Part shown: positions 20,501-30,310 of the stretch, in pieces | How the letters are laid out: each line of letters opens with the position of its first letter | Position numbering within the stretch: the stretch's first letter is position 1 | From: Falciphora oryzae | Taxonomy: Eukaryota > Ascomycota > Sordariomycetes > Magnaporthales > Magnaporthaceae | DNA length: 38,217 nt | Assembly: GCA_000733355.1 (NCBI GenBank) | Contig: JNVV01000058.1 | Coordinates: 209,238 to 247,454, forward strand | Reading direction: 5' to 3' | The notes under the pieces: model-generated | What the model saw: only the letters and a program-made list of their open reading frames with translations | Database searches by the model: none | What the model was told of the DNA's origin: nothing | Program-made: the position numbers and the translations under genes

Positions 20501-21976
20501 ATAGAGAAGCGGCCTTTGCGCTTGTCACTCACCGGGTGGCACATCCCTTCCATCCCACCAGAACCGTTCGCGGACCACGGCATAGGGCTTCTTGTTGACG
20601 CTCTCGTTCAAGACCATCCTGACCACGTCGTACTGGCTTTTGTCCGCTGCCGAGAACTGAACGATTGTCCTGTGGTCCCCTTCTATGGGCCACTTTAAAT
20701 CGTTCTCGTTCTCCCATTCTCGGCCCGTTGTAGACGACTGGGGAACGAGCATCTGTAGCTTATTGCGCGTGAACCCTTCCGTCATTTTGGTCTCGTAGAA
20801 CTGGATGATCGTGGAGTCTCGGTAGGGGAAAGCGTCCTGGAACTGCCTGTCGAGGGTCCGAGGGAGGCGAAACAAAAAGTTATAGTTGAGCATCCCCCTG
20901 GTAATTCGCCTTGGGAGCCCCTTAGCCATAATCTTCATATTCTCGGTGTTCATTCCTTGGCTTGGTACACCAAAGAAGAAGACGTCGTGAATGCATTTGA
21001 CTGTCATCCTCTGACCCGGGAGGTTGGTTGAGGTTGCCATGGACACCACTGCCCGACTTTCCCGCTATGATATTAGCTCTGTTGAAGCCTTGATATCCAA
21101 ATTTTGAAGTTGACTATTCGGGTACTAGCTTGCCTCCTTGAAGACCAAGCCGCCAAGGCTGTGGACGATGAAGATCAGAGGCTTTTTGATATTGTTTGCC
21201 TGTATGTTGATATTAGCCAAACAGTGTCTGACCTGGAAAGCGAAGAAAGCACGAACGTTGGTGCAGCTGCGGTATGCATCCAGATCATGGCTAAGCGCTT
21301 GCGCCCACTCCTGTACGTCGCCGGTGGCGTTTGGATCGTCAAAGCGTGTCCCATAGCCATAGGACATGACATCTAGCAGTGGGATCTCCTCGGGCAGCCA
21401 GTCCCTGATCCAAATGTCGGATTCACCACGGCCTTGGAACGACGCCAGCGGATGGGCGCCAAAGCCGTGAAGCACGATGCAGCTACGTGCCGTGTACACG
21501 TCAGTCAGTACGGTCCCGTTTGTTCTCAAGTTCAGAAACTGAAAAGTAGGTAAGTAGGTAGGCATTTACTCAATGGCTTTGCGATCAGGTTTCCTCTGAG
21601 TTTCGAAGGGGGTGAGCGGCGTAAAGCCCGAGAACTGCTGATCGATGACAACGATGGAGTCCTGGTCTGGGGGTGGCTGGATGGGGTTAACTATCCGGCC
21701 CGTTTTCTTGTCCGCTGTGTGCTGCCAGAAGGACGGGGCGCTCGAGAAGGTGACTGTGGCGGTAAGGAGGGAGTCATTCATGGCAGGGGAGACACGCGAC
21801 AGTGAATGGATCCTGATGGAATCAGGGAGCAGACCGAAGAGGTCTGCCAGGAGAGCGGGGAGGCCATCGCGCCTGATGTGGCTGGGGATATTCTGAACCC
21901 GAAATAGGTTCTTCCTGTTGTACTTTACACCGGCAGGCCGCTTAACTGCCTGCTGGCTCAAGTACGACGGGGGCAT
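17503..21976 (-). CDS. Alpha/beta-hydrolase - STAND P-loop - HET chimeric protein with an in-frame amber codon
   Basis: Exons 21976-21570, 21482-21130, 21048-20533 and 20426-17503 total 4200 nt (1400 codons with the stop) and stay in frame. Introns are 87 bp (branch CTGAC, acceptor GTAG), 81 bp (apparent GC-AG, donor GCTAGT) and 106 bp (GTGAGT...ATGCAG). Residues 1 to about 135 are the usual N-terminal part of fungal hydrolase NLRs. An alpha/beta-hydrolase follows: CIVLHGFGAHP, IVHSLGG with the nucleophile Ser (about 242), FFGVPSQGM and GDHRTIV with a likely His. A P-loop domain has CSTGLHDKSTCQW, a degenerate Walker A ending GAGET (about 490) and Walker B VFIVIDSLDES (about 584). It stops soon after LLVASRNERDIG and passes directly into a HET region: CSRC, CPLC, ALSYVWG (about 860), RYLWVDQYCINQQD, RGWTFQEA. 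An amber codon (18646-18648, about residue 1019) interrupts the HET domain; the frame then runs 381 codons. No WD40, ANK or TPR repeats are present. Confidence 0.8.
18646..18648 (-). other. In-frame TAG codon in the HET domain of the chimeric gene
   Basis: The minus-strand frame reads ERQTWF, TAG, CDRASW and continues open to 17503. HET proteins commonly have Gln just before this Cys (F-Q-C), so a single C-to-T change of CAG would explain the stop. Confidence 0.85.
21049..21129 (-). other. Apparent GC-AG intron in the hydrolase region
   Basis: Joining A at 21130 to TG at 21048-21047 creates a Met codon and fuses GGLVFKEA to VSMATSTN, as expected for this hydrolase. That needs a donor GCTAGT. 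No in-frame GT donor is nearby. An acceptor CAG ends at 21049 and a GCTAAT branch-like sequence lies about 35 nt upstream. Confidence 0.55.
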
Positions 21977-22895
21977 TACAGGATTTGCGATGGCACGCCT
22001 TGCATTCGGGGAAGATCGGACGGGATCGACTGTGATGGCGTGGAGACGGAAAGAAACCGAGAAAGGCCCAGTCCTGTCTTGAGTTTTGAGAAAGATGGGG
22101 GTATATTTTCCTTTCGGGCGGGAAAACCGCCTTTATGGGTTTTTATCCGACAGCTGCCTTTTCAGCTGGTTCGCCAGCGCTAGCGCCCCTCTGCAACCTA
22201 TTGCCCCCAAGTGTGCCTCGGGGAAATGCTGAAATCATGGAGGGGAACAAAAGCAAATGGCAAGTGAAGCGGCACAAAATGAGCGGCCAGCGAAACCCCA
22301 TGATTGGTCCTCGGATGTGATGTGCAGTACAGATTGGCAGATTGGGGCTTCACTCGGTCGAGATGTAGCGTTCAATGGGTACAGGTTGTGACGCCCGGCC
22401 TGCGGCAAAGGGCTGCTGCGCCCACAGGTTTTCCTGCTTGGATTCGGCGTGGCAGTGTGGGTGTGTCCCACGGCAGCCTCCTGCTCGGACAGGCTTGGTC
22501 GCCACGAGAACCCCTCTCTGCCTTCCCCAGTTTCCATGTGGAACAAAGCAGGGAGGAGGCAGGCTGCAATGCGGCTCTTTTTGTGTCGCGAAACTATCTC
22601 CGGGCTTTGACCAAAGGACCGGGCAAGCCCCTTTATATATACACATGCCTCCAGGCTTTGTTCCGGGGCCCCTAGCTTCTTGTTTCCAAGTCTGCCAGGC
22701 TTTACCAAGGCTAGTGAGGCTGCGTCCTTGCCTTCCGTCGATGACTCCGAACGAGTACATGCAACCACACCGCGAAATATCTGGCCATAGCGGCCTAGGG
22801 AATATTGCAGAACCCCCGCTCCACCCAACCCCGGTTTCCCATGCCCAACCGAAAACCAAAGCCAGGCGCGGGTTGTGTCCCGGACCCTTATAGAA
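21977..22895. other. Upstream region of the chimeric gene; no gene recognised
   Basis: Presumed promoter side of the minus-strand gene. A TATATATA-type sequence lies at about 22632-22642. Open frames on both strands run into the gap and lack motifs. Confidence 0.4.
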
Positions 22896-23064
22896 NNNNN
22901 NNNNNNNNNNNNNNNNNNNNNNNNNNNNNNNNNNNNNNNNNNNNNNNNNNNNNNNNNNNNNNNNNNNNNNNNNNNNNNNNNNNNNNNNNNNNNNNNNNNN
23001 NNNNNNNNNNNNNNNNNNNNNNNNNNNNNNNNNNNNNNNNNNNNNNNNNNNNNNNNNNNNNNNN
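22896..23064. other. Assembly gap (169 N)
   Basis: Run of N. Any ORF spanning it is unsupported. Confidence 1.
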
Positions 23065-24035
23065 TCCAGACACCATCTCCAGGCTGAAAAGGCGCGTCTG
23101 CCCGGCGCGGGGCCGAAGATTGCGTCGGGTTGGGCAAATGGAGGGGGGCTCGGGTTTCCTTCCTTTGCATCCCGTTTAGAGTGTGACCGTTGGCTGCCGC
23201 TGAGGGGAGCGATGGGCACAAAAAAGGATGCCAAACCCCGACGTCTAATAAAAAAAATTTAAACAGCCACAATCGACAGCACAATTAATTCAATGGACCA
23301 ACCGCCGCTCCCGTCGAAAAGTTGTATTTCTTTCGTTCGGGGACTCGGAGGAGGGGGAACAGAGGACCCGCTTACGGCAGTGCATAGCTCAGACAAGGCA
23401 ATAACCTAAATTCCGACTGTTCTGCACTGCCGTAGCTCAGCCGCACTGCTGATCAGCAAAACTACGGATGGCGAGCTCGGCGCTTTTGGCGCATTCCTTG
23501 CGCGCATCGATGGCCGCCCGGGGGCTTCAATAATCTCGGAAAGCACCGTCACATCGTGCTTGGCGACAAGATTGACTGTTTGCCGAGCTCATGGTGTATA
23601 CCGTCGCTACCGCGGCCGCGCAAAAGGGTACACGGCCAACTCGAATTGTCCCAACTTTGAAGCTGTGCAGCAGTTCACGCGTTGGGCGGGGAAATTCCGG
23701 AGCGTTATACGCCGAATCCCCCGACACCAAACGCGTCTCAGCGAGCTCGGACCACATAACGGATGGGACCTTCTTGTTACAATCAGGGGTTCTGTTCCTA
23801 AGGTAGGGCACCTGAGGAGAGGTATCTGAGCAACGTCTTGTCGACTAATTCACTGGGGTCTTGCTGGGTCTGAGGTCTGGGAGACAGTAGTCTGATTGCT
23901 TGCCCTGGAGGTTATCCAGGAGCTAACTTAGGTTGACTGATGCCGAGGCTTTAGTCAAGAACTGTTTTGCCTTGAGGAACGAAAGGCTCTTAGAGGACGG
24001 GCGCGCGAGAAAAAAGAGGGGCTGCCAAAAACCAC
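23065..24035. other. No gene recognised
   Basis: The longest frame is 94 codons on the minus strand (23527-23811), without a recognisable motif. At 23969-23984 the 16-mer GCCTTGAGGAACGAAA occurs, which recurs at 24257-24272 and inverted near 26459-26474. Composition becomes AT-richer towards the right. Confidence 0.4.
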
Positions 24036-24222
24036 TCAGAAAATTTCCCGTGATTTTCACGTGACTTTTTCACTCTCTTCCAATCATAAAGCGTGGATTT
24101 CCACTAGTTAATGTGGATCTCAAAAGGCGATCATCATTGGCTCAACAACTAACGGCGTGCGCCTCCTTTTGTGGCTTGAAGCTTCCGGTTCCTTCTGAGG
24201 CCCGGTCGCGACATTGTCCCCG

Positions 24223-24278
24223 GGAGGCGCAAACCGCAAGCGGCTTGCCCAAAAGAGCCTTGAGGAACGAAATTTGAA
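24223..24278 (+). repeat. Left arm of a 56-bp inverted repeat
   Basis: Starts GGAGGCGCAAACCGC and ends GAACGAAATTTGAA. It matches the reverse complement of 26453-26508 at all but about two positions. It contains a GCAAG-CGG-CTTGC mini-hairpin. Confidence 0.85.
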
Positions 24279-25465
24279 TATGGAATTATATAAATTTCAG
24301 GAAGCGCCAAAGCCATTCGCATGCGCAAACAACCCTTTTTTTTGTGTTTGCAAAATCTGTGCTAGATGACGTCGATGTTGTAGACTCCTCTTTTCTGGTT
24401 TGAGTTTGAGCTTCTGAAACTATTCAAAATGGCAGTACATTGCACCCTAAAACATGCACTGTGTAAGCCCAAAAGCGGGTCAAATGTCCGTGCGCAGAAT
24501 TTTGCAGTATGCCTCGACGAGGACACCGATTTCGCTAGCCACTGTACCGCCTAATGCCAAAGCTTATGCCATGTTAAATTTCGCTGTAGGCTGAAGGGTA
24601 CTTATACCTATCCGCGAGACGGGGCAAACTTGGGAGTTTCGTTAGACAAGACGGCTGTCCACGCCTCTCTACGAGGCGCTGGGAAGGGTGGAGTCAGCAG
24701 CCTACTTTCCGGTTACTTAACCGTTGAAGGTTCCCCACTATCGACTTTTGCGTGGTAACCAAATCCAACTTTATTAACTATCCCAGTAATGGTAGGCCGC
24801 ATTGGCCCCCACTTATCGTCATCGTGCCGTCATAGTTCTATAAGGTTTAAGGATATAGCGGTGGATAACGAAGGGTGCTCCTCAAAAAGGGTTCTGGCAT
24901 CTATAAGGACGAAAACTCGTCCGCCAATTCCCATTACGCTTTGCGTTGCTACGGAATGCCGAGCAGCCTTATGTGGTCGTATAGCTGTTGCCCCACCTTC
25001 GTTACATATCCCTATTAGGTCCGATCTGGCCGACCACCAACGCTAAAAAGTGCCCTGCAGGACTTCCTGGCAACTTATGATTCGATATACGTCGACCTCA
25101 AATCACCGAAATATGCGCTGAGGTAGCGACGTCGCCAACCACTTATTATTGCCTGTGTGCGTTCGGTTCCGCCGACCGCCGCTGCTTGGATATACAATAT
25201 ATAGGGGCATAAAGTCTATTTAAAGCAGACCGCCGCGCTGCTCTCGAAAAGGGAAGCTACGCCCATCAGCAAGATTTCCTCGCTCTGGAGCATGCAAATC
25301 TGCTATCGAGCTACTCGGCATATCCCCGAAGCTTTAAATGCGATAATTTCCTTTGCGTCCCCGAATTTCGGAGTTAACAAACCGCCTTAAAAGCGCTGCG
25401 AATCCATCCCAAATCATAAAACGTACATACGGTATTCGGTAATTAAGCTAACCATTATCTAAAAG
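24279..25465. other. AT-rich decayed DNA inside the relic
   Basis: No intact gene. The minus strand at 24789-25046 gives protein-like pieces in two frames broken by TAG and TAA codons that could derive from CAG and CAA, but I do not recognise the family. Confidence 0.4.
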
Positions 25466-25936
25466 GTGTATACTTCAATTTTACTAACGAGATGTACACC
25501 TAATTTTATCATAAGTTCCGCGTCCTCATCCTTAACTGTTGGCATTTCCTTAAACCGTCCTGAATTCAACAAATGGAAGGGGGTTAACAAATACAATCCC
25601 AATGACCTCCCTACCATAAACTCTCTTAACCGCTTACCCCGACACCAAATCCGATTGGACATGCCAACAAAGTTGGGCCACGTCTCTGCAACTCACGCAC
25701 GAGCTGAAAGCGATCCCTTGGTTTTACGAACGACCCTCGCCTATGGCACAAACCATACGAAAGTTAAGTGGGCCGAAACGTGGGGCAAAGAGCAGACGTT
25801 GGGGGTAAAGCATAAGATTGATCACAAGGAGTCATCTTTCGTAAAGCACACTTGGGTAAAGGCTGGGTATATGCGGGAAAAGGTTAGCGATAGTGCGAAG
25901 GGGGAAACGTTCTTCAAACTGGGGTTTAGTTTTTAG
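25466..25936 (+). other. Unassigned 156-codon ORF
   Basis: A continuous frame in otherwise stop-rich DNA, with an aromatic, Lys-rich second half (residues about 85-156). I do not recognise it, and the minus strand at 25459-25662 is open too, so coding status is uncertain. Confidence 0.25.
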
Positions 25937-26034
25937 TATAGCCCTTAAATAGTGTTCTCGGCATAGTATGGATGCGCAGTACTTAAATTGATACAATGGG
26001 CTTGGTTAACTACTTCGCTTCGCAAGCCAATCGC

Positions 26035-26340
26035 AAAGCCAATTCGTACCCGCATCCAGGTCTATATAACGCGAGACGAACCGGACCTATACGTTCCCAA
26101 CACTTTCTTCTATGCCGATGGCCGCTTCTCGACCGTCCTCTCCACAAACGGTAATTTGGAAATCAGCATCCAGGCACTAAGCTTAATAAGGCACGTCCAT
26201 CCACCCGCTACGACCTCGCTTCGGCTAACCAATTCGGGCACCCAGGAGACGTAGCCGACTTCGACAAGTACCGCTACCACTTGCCAAAGCAATGGTGCCC
26301 CATGGTAACCGTCCTCGGCTCCGTCCGCACTGTGACGACA
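26035..26340 (+). pseudogene. Fragment of the Helitron companion gene (copy 1)
   Basis: The translation PIRTRIQVY, then LYVPNTFFYADGRFS, LEISIQALSLI and (other frame) FDKYR and WCPMVTVLGSV, matches copy 2 at 36103-36395 closely. Between the two frames lies a stretch of about 48 bp that aligns with an intron-like segment in copy 2 and keeps a CTAAC branch sequence. The N-terminal hundred codons are missing, and the sequence diverges after about 26330. Clearly non-functional. Confidence 0.7.
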
Positions 26341-26452
26341 GCTGTCCTGAGCCTTCGGGACCAGACGTTAGACTAAGCCACTAAAACATGCGCCATTAAT
26401 CATCCCTTTTCGTTTGACGCGTGCACAAGCAGATGGATGAACGGGGAACGAG

Positions 26453-26508
26453 TTCAATTTTCGTTCCTCAAGGCTCTTTTGGGCAAGCCGCTTGCGGTTT
26501 GCGTCTCC
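26453..26508 (-). repeat. Right arm of the 56-bp inverted repeat
   Basis: Reverse complement of 24223-24278 with about two mismatches. It brackets a segment of about 2.29 kb together with the left arm and lies just outside the proposed 3' end of the large Helitron. Confidence 0.85.
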
Positions 26509-26522
26509 TGTGCCAAAACCAC

Positions 26523-26556
26523 CTAGAAAAATCACGTGGCTTTTACGTAACTTTTT
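26523..26556 (-). other. Candidate Helitron 3' terminus: hairpin followed by CTAG
   Basis: On the minus strand an imperfect hairpin (26556-26527: A5, GTTACGT, short loop, ACGTGA, T5) is followed at once by CTAG (26526-26523). Helitrons end in CTRR preceded by a short hairpin. Similarity to the related end at 24036 continues about 12 bp past this point, so the exact terminus is uncertain. Confidence 0.5.
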
Positions 26557-26709
26557 CGCTCTCCTCCAATCAAAAAGTCGTGCTCAAAAGCACGTGACTA
26601 ACTCGTCAAAATTTGAATCCGCGACATGTGACCACCTAATCGCCTCCGCTTCCTTTTTTTTTCTGTCAATCTTCTCCCGACCAGTCCCATAACTCCGCTG
26701 CCCGAATCG

Positions 26710-26726
26710 TCTCCTCGCTCAATTGT
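26710..26726 (+). repeat. Target-site duplication, left copy
   Basis: TCTCCTCGCTCAATTGT, identical to 27725-27741; the leading TC could partly belong to the CT tail. Confidence 0.9.
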
Positions 26727-27250
26727 CGGGCCATACGGGAATCCCCGGCAACGAAGAGGCCGACACCGAAGCAAAGCTGGGATCGGCTTTGCCGATACCC
26801 CAACACTCCAAGCCAACGGTGGCCGGAGTAAAGGCTTTAGCCCGGAAGATAGCCCGGGATGCCCGAACCGCCTGGTTCGAAAACAACCTACCTGACCGGT
26901 ACAAAGCTATAGGCCTCCCGCCGGCACCACGGCCTGCACCCGAAGCTTTACAGCTGCACCGGAAGGTGTTACAGCGGCTAATAGCCGCACGTACAGGGCA
27001 CGGGGACTTCGACTGGTACCACCGAAAGTTCCAGCACGAAAACGACAACCCGTGCCGGTGCGGAAGAAACAAGTCCCCCTCCCACCCTGTATACTGCAGG
27101 CTGGCTAGGGCGGCAGAAAACAAGTGGCCCACAACGGACCCCTCCCCGGCCTTTGATAGGCCCGGATATTGGAAACAGCTATTGCAAAAGCCTTTCCTTT
27201 TTGCTTCGTTCGTCGAAGCTACCAACTATTACACTATCGCTGGGCGATAG
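26727..27250 (+). CDS. LINE ORF fragment: RNase H end and CCHC finger
   Basis: 174 in-frame codons without a start of their own. GHTGIPGNEEADTEAK is the RNase H C-terminal motif with the conserved His, Asn-Glu-x-Ala-Asp. About 100 residues later, CRCG followed by SPSH and VYC forms the CCHC-type knuckle usual at the end of fungal Tad-clade ORF2 proteins. The frame ends in KPFLFASFVEATNYYTIAGR and a TAG stop at 27248-27250. Endonuclease and reverse transcriptase domains are absent, so this copy cannot move on its own. Confidence 0.85.
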
Positions 27251-27724
27251 TAACAGGGCTTAAATAGCCCGCATATAACCTATTTTCCTTTTCCCTCTGC
27301 ACTCTTCACTTTTCCTTTGTACTATTTGGACCAACAGTAGGCTCGTTAGTCCCCTGCACCTCCGGCCGGGCCCAGGGGGGGTTTATTGCGATCCCTCCCG
27401 CCACACCCGGCCTCACTCTTTTTCCGGCACTCTGCCGGCCGACAGCTTTCACTACCACCAACAGCAGCGCTTACAGCGCCCCGGCGTTTATTCGCCCCTT
27501 TTGCCGATTGCCCGCTCACCAACAAGGAGCGCCGGAATGCGGCCCGAACTCCGTGTGCCTTGGGCTTGCCCCTTGGTTTGATTTTGTTAGCCGCCTTGAT
27601 AGCAACACGTAGCCTAGTGTCAAGCTTAGGTAGCGCTAGCACGTCGTATGCCCCCTGGGAGGCAGGGACTGGTAGATCCCGATTTTCCGACGTTAAATAA
27701 ACTCTCTCTCTCTCTCTCTCTCTC
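26727..27724 (+). mobile_element. 5'-truncated LINE (Tad-like) copy E
   Basis: It starts abruptly inside an RNase H coding region, runs through the 3' untranslated tail shared with copies A-D, and ends in a CT dinucleotide run (27701-27728). The flanks are 17-bp perfect direct repeats. The 5' truncation, simple-repeat tail and variable-length duplication are hallmarks of target-primed reverse transcription. The insert is more GC-rich and less stop-ridden than the surrounding Helitron, so it is probably younger than much of the decay (inference). Confidence 0.92.
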
Positions 27725-27741
27725 TCTCCTCGCTCAATTGT
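27725..27741 (+). repeat. Target-site duplication, right copy
   Basis: Identical to 26710-26726. Confidence 0.9.
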
Positions 27742-28685
27742 TCCAGCCTCTGTTCCGCCTGCGCCATCTCCTCGGGCACTGTATTGCCCATAAAGTCCCG
27801 CTCCCGCGCTTTGGACAGGAGCGTGATGCCGTCCAGCATCTTACATCGCGACAGCTGCACGTACAGGCTGTATGGGTCGCACGTGCTCGGAACCGCTTGG
27901 CCGCCGATGTTGGTCGTCCTCGTCCCGCGCAGTTCCACCGCCACCCGGTCTAGCGTCCTTCCCTGCACCTTATAGTCCGTGCATGCAAACGCTGCTACGC
28001 AGGGCAGACCTCTGCGGGAGACGTCGTGCTTTTGCCACGGCCGCTTTTTTTGGCACTCGATCTTAATGCTTATGGGCGTTAGGAGCACCGTGCCCGGCGG
28101 TATATCGACGAACCGAAAATCTCTCGTTGTCTCCGACGCGAGTAAGATCCCGGCCGGCGGCTTAAAGTGCAGCACGGTATCGGCGTTGATTTTGTAGCCC
28201 GGGTGCGCCCTATCGGGGATGATATCGACCGTTGTATAGCTGGCACCGTTAATTAGCTTTAGGCTTTGGTGGATGTTGTGGTTTACGACGACGGGCATGT
28301 TAGGAACGAACGTGAAAACGGCAGGCACCGGGATGGCGCTGTCGTCCCCGTAGCCCAATATTATAAGCGCTTCCTTTTCCGTCGGTTCCCCGTTTTTCCA
28401 TTTATGTTTCGAAACGAAGATTTTGAGCGGGGCTTGCCGCTGTTTTTGGAAAGCTAGCGTCGTTTCGATGTTTAGGTTTTAGCGGTTCCTGTTTAGCGGC
28501 GTCATTACCGTAATGCCCGATTCCTACGGAATCCGCTGGCCTTCCTGGTAGCAGGCCTTGTTTAAGCAGTCCACATCCGACCGGTCCTGCTCTCTTTGTC
28601 GAATGCGTGTTAGCAGCCTACGCAGTCGTGGATTTTGCGCGGTACGGATTTGCTTTTTTAGCATTACTACCGTAGTGAACCTCCT

Positions 28686-29906
28686 TTATAAGGCGTGAGC
28701 TACGTCGTGTCGTCGCCGCTGCTCCGGACCGAAGCGATCATCTCTTTCCCACGGAACATTTGAGCTGGCGAGGAGGATCGATCTCTTTTGTACGGGACGA
28801 AACTGATGGAAGTCCCCGTAAAGGACGACCACCGGGATGCCGCCGAAGTCCCGGCTGGACTCCCGGAACTTGCAGAGCTGCTCGTTGACGGCGTAGAGCG
28901 TCCGCACGCCCAGTATGCTAACTTCGTTTATAATTAGGACGTATTTTTCCTGCCAATCCATTTTGGTTTGGCCGTTAATACGGAGAGCTGCCGAGCCAGA
29001 TGATGTGAAGCCATCTGGTTCTCCGGCGCGGCCTGCTTTTGTGGACGTGTTTTTGGAGAATTTGCAGGCGGAATGGATGGTGATTCCGTCGATGTTCGCG
29101 GCGGTTGTGCCGGACGTCGCTGTTACCAGGAGGCGACGGCATTGTGCCGTACGGGCGAAGAATTTGGCGACGGCGGCGATAACGCGCGATTTTCCGGTGC
29201 CGCCTTCACCCCTAACGAACAGGCAGAGCTGGGGGGTACCGCTTTCGTCGCGACGCAGCCGGTCAAGCTGGCGACAAATTAGCCGGAGGGCGATGGCTTG
29301 TTTTCGGTTAAGCGTCAAGGATTTGGCCACCTGCTTCCCGACTTTATAAAACGACGTGGACCGGCCGAGGCGGATTCTTATCGCATTTGTATTCGCGACG
29401 GGGTCGTTTTGCTGCCCGGGGCTGTCGTTCCTGTTGTGCGTTGTGGCGCCATGGATGGCTAGCCTATCGCCTGACCCGTTTTGCATTTTTTGTATCGCTT
29501 TTTCCCGCTTGCGAGAGAGGCCTGTTTGTTGGGCCTTGATGGATTTTAACTGCTCCTGACCCGGGATTTCCGCTTCCGAAATTGTCCCCCTTAGAATGCC
29601 GACGGTCTTTGTCCCGGTTTTGGGGAGGATTGCATTATGGAGATCTTCCGTAGAGCTTAAGGCAGCCGCTTGGAACCGATACATTTGCTTTACCATCGCG
29701 GAGATCTCCTTCGAACCGGCCGTGATCTTTTTCGCAGATATCGCATTTTTTAATACGTTTATCAGGCGTATCGCCGTCCCGACGCTATCCGACCTGTACT
29801 TTACGCTTTGTACGTTGCCGTTTGTGGTATCGCCCCATTCGATTGCGTCGACGATGGGGTCGTTCCCGCCGGATAGTACCGCCCACTGCCTGCCATTTTG
29901 CGACAC
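28686..29906 (-). pseudogene. Helitron PIF1 helicase, N-terminal part
   Basis: A 406-codon open frame with SLTLNRKQAIALRLICRQLD (Q-motif region), Walker A GEGGTGKSRVI, LLVTATSGTTAANIDG (motif Ia), Walker B reading VLIINEVSIL, and LYGDFHQFRPVQ (motif III). These define a PIF1-type SF1 helicase. The Walker B acidic residue expected before Glu (usually D-E) is Asn, codon AAC at 28926-28928, consistent with a G-to-A change. The frame ends in RRRHDVAHAL followed by TAA where the family continues. It lies downstream of the Rep domain in the same transcript direction. Confidence 0.85.
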
Positions 29907-30294
29907 GTTTTCGGCTGATCGCCGTAGCAGTTGAATGTTGTCCGTTAGCTATAAGATGCGTTTGGGAAGACACGCCTTTTGCCTTTTTTAAATGCCGTTT
30001 ATTTTACCGGATATTTCGGATAGGAAGACCTGTTACGGAACGAAAAGGGCAAGGTGTTGCATTGCTGCTTTAAAGCCAGTAACGCCTTTCGTTAGCTTTT
30101 AGCTTCGTTTGCAAACTTCGCCGGGGTCGCCACGCGGTGGTTGTTACATACCTTTTATAGTAACAGTTGTCGTCTTTGGCAAAATTTATACCAAGGTACC
30201 CGTTGAAGCAGATAGTCGCCTGCTGTCCTGGCCGCCGCAGGGTTTGAACCTACGACCTTGATAAAGGCTAGCGGCTGTCGAGTTTTACCAGTTT
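29907..30294. other. Gap between Rep and helicase frames with decayed sequence
   Basis: Stop-rich AT-rich DNA where the family would encode the linker between Rep and helicase. It contains the tRNA-like stretch described separately. Confidence 0.45.
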
Positions 30295-30310
30295 TTAAGC
30301 GATATTTTGC
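30232..30310 (-). other. tRNA-like sequence (degenerate)
   Basis: On the minus strand GTAGG-TTCAAAC-CCTGC forms a proper T-arm with a B box, preceded by an AAGGTC variable region and, further upstream, ACTGGTAAAACTCG, which resembles a D-arm. The acceptor strands do not pair (the 3' side is GGCGGCC), so it is not a working tRNA gene. It may be a tRNA-derived SINE remnant inserted in the Helitron. Confidence 0.4.

Larger units (their letters stand above)
24036..26522 (-). mobile_element. Decayed short Helitron-like relic
   Basis: Its left end (24030-24100) aligns in the same orientation with the left end of the large Helitron (26512-26590): shared CCAAAAACCAC, a CT-R-R-type terminus on the minus strand (CTGA at 24039-24036), a CACGTGA/TCACG hairpin-forming stretch and CTCTCYTCCAATCA. 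Its right part carries a copy of the same companion gene (26035-26340) that lies right of the large Helitron. The helicase gene is missing. This fits a non-autonomous derivative or a deleted older copy. Boundaries are approximate. Confidence 0.45.
26666..28685 (-). pseudogene. Helitron PIF1 helicase, C-terminal part, split by a LINE
   Basis: The frame from 28358 to 27742 is open for over 200 codons with helicase C-terminal motifs, including AFACTDYKVQGRTLDRVAVEL and YVQLSRCKMLDGITLLSK. It reads EQRLEQLSEE at the LINE boundary; beyond the insertion (26726 to 26666) it continues ETIRAAELWDWSGED and a TGA stop. Upstream of 28358 the frame continues as FTTVVMLKKQIRTA (about 28670-28629) and PWESGITVVTPLNRN, with TAA and TAG interruptions, joining the N-terminal helicase part. 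Not functional. Confidence 0.85.

Noticed and set aside
22235..23284. 349-codon minus-strand ORF
   Set aside because: It spans 169 N and has no motif on either side.
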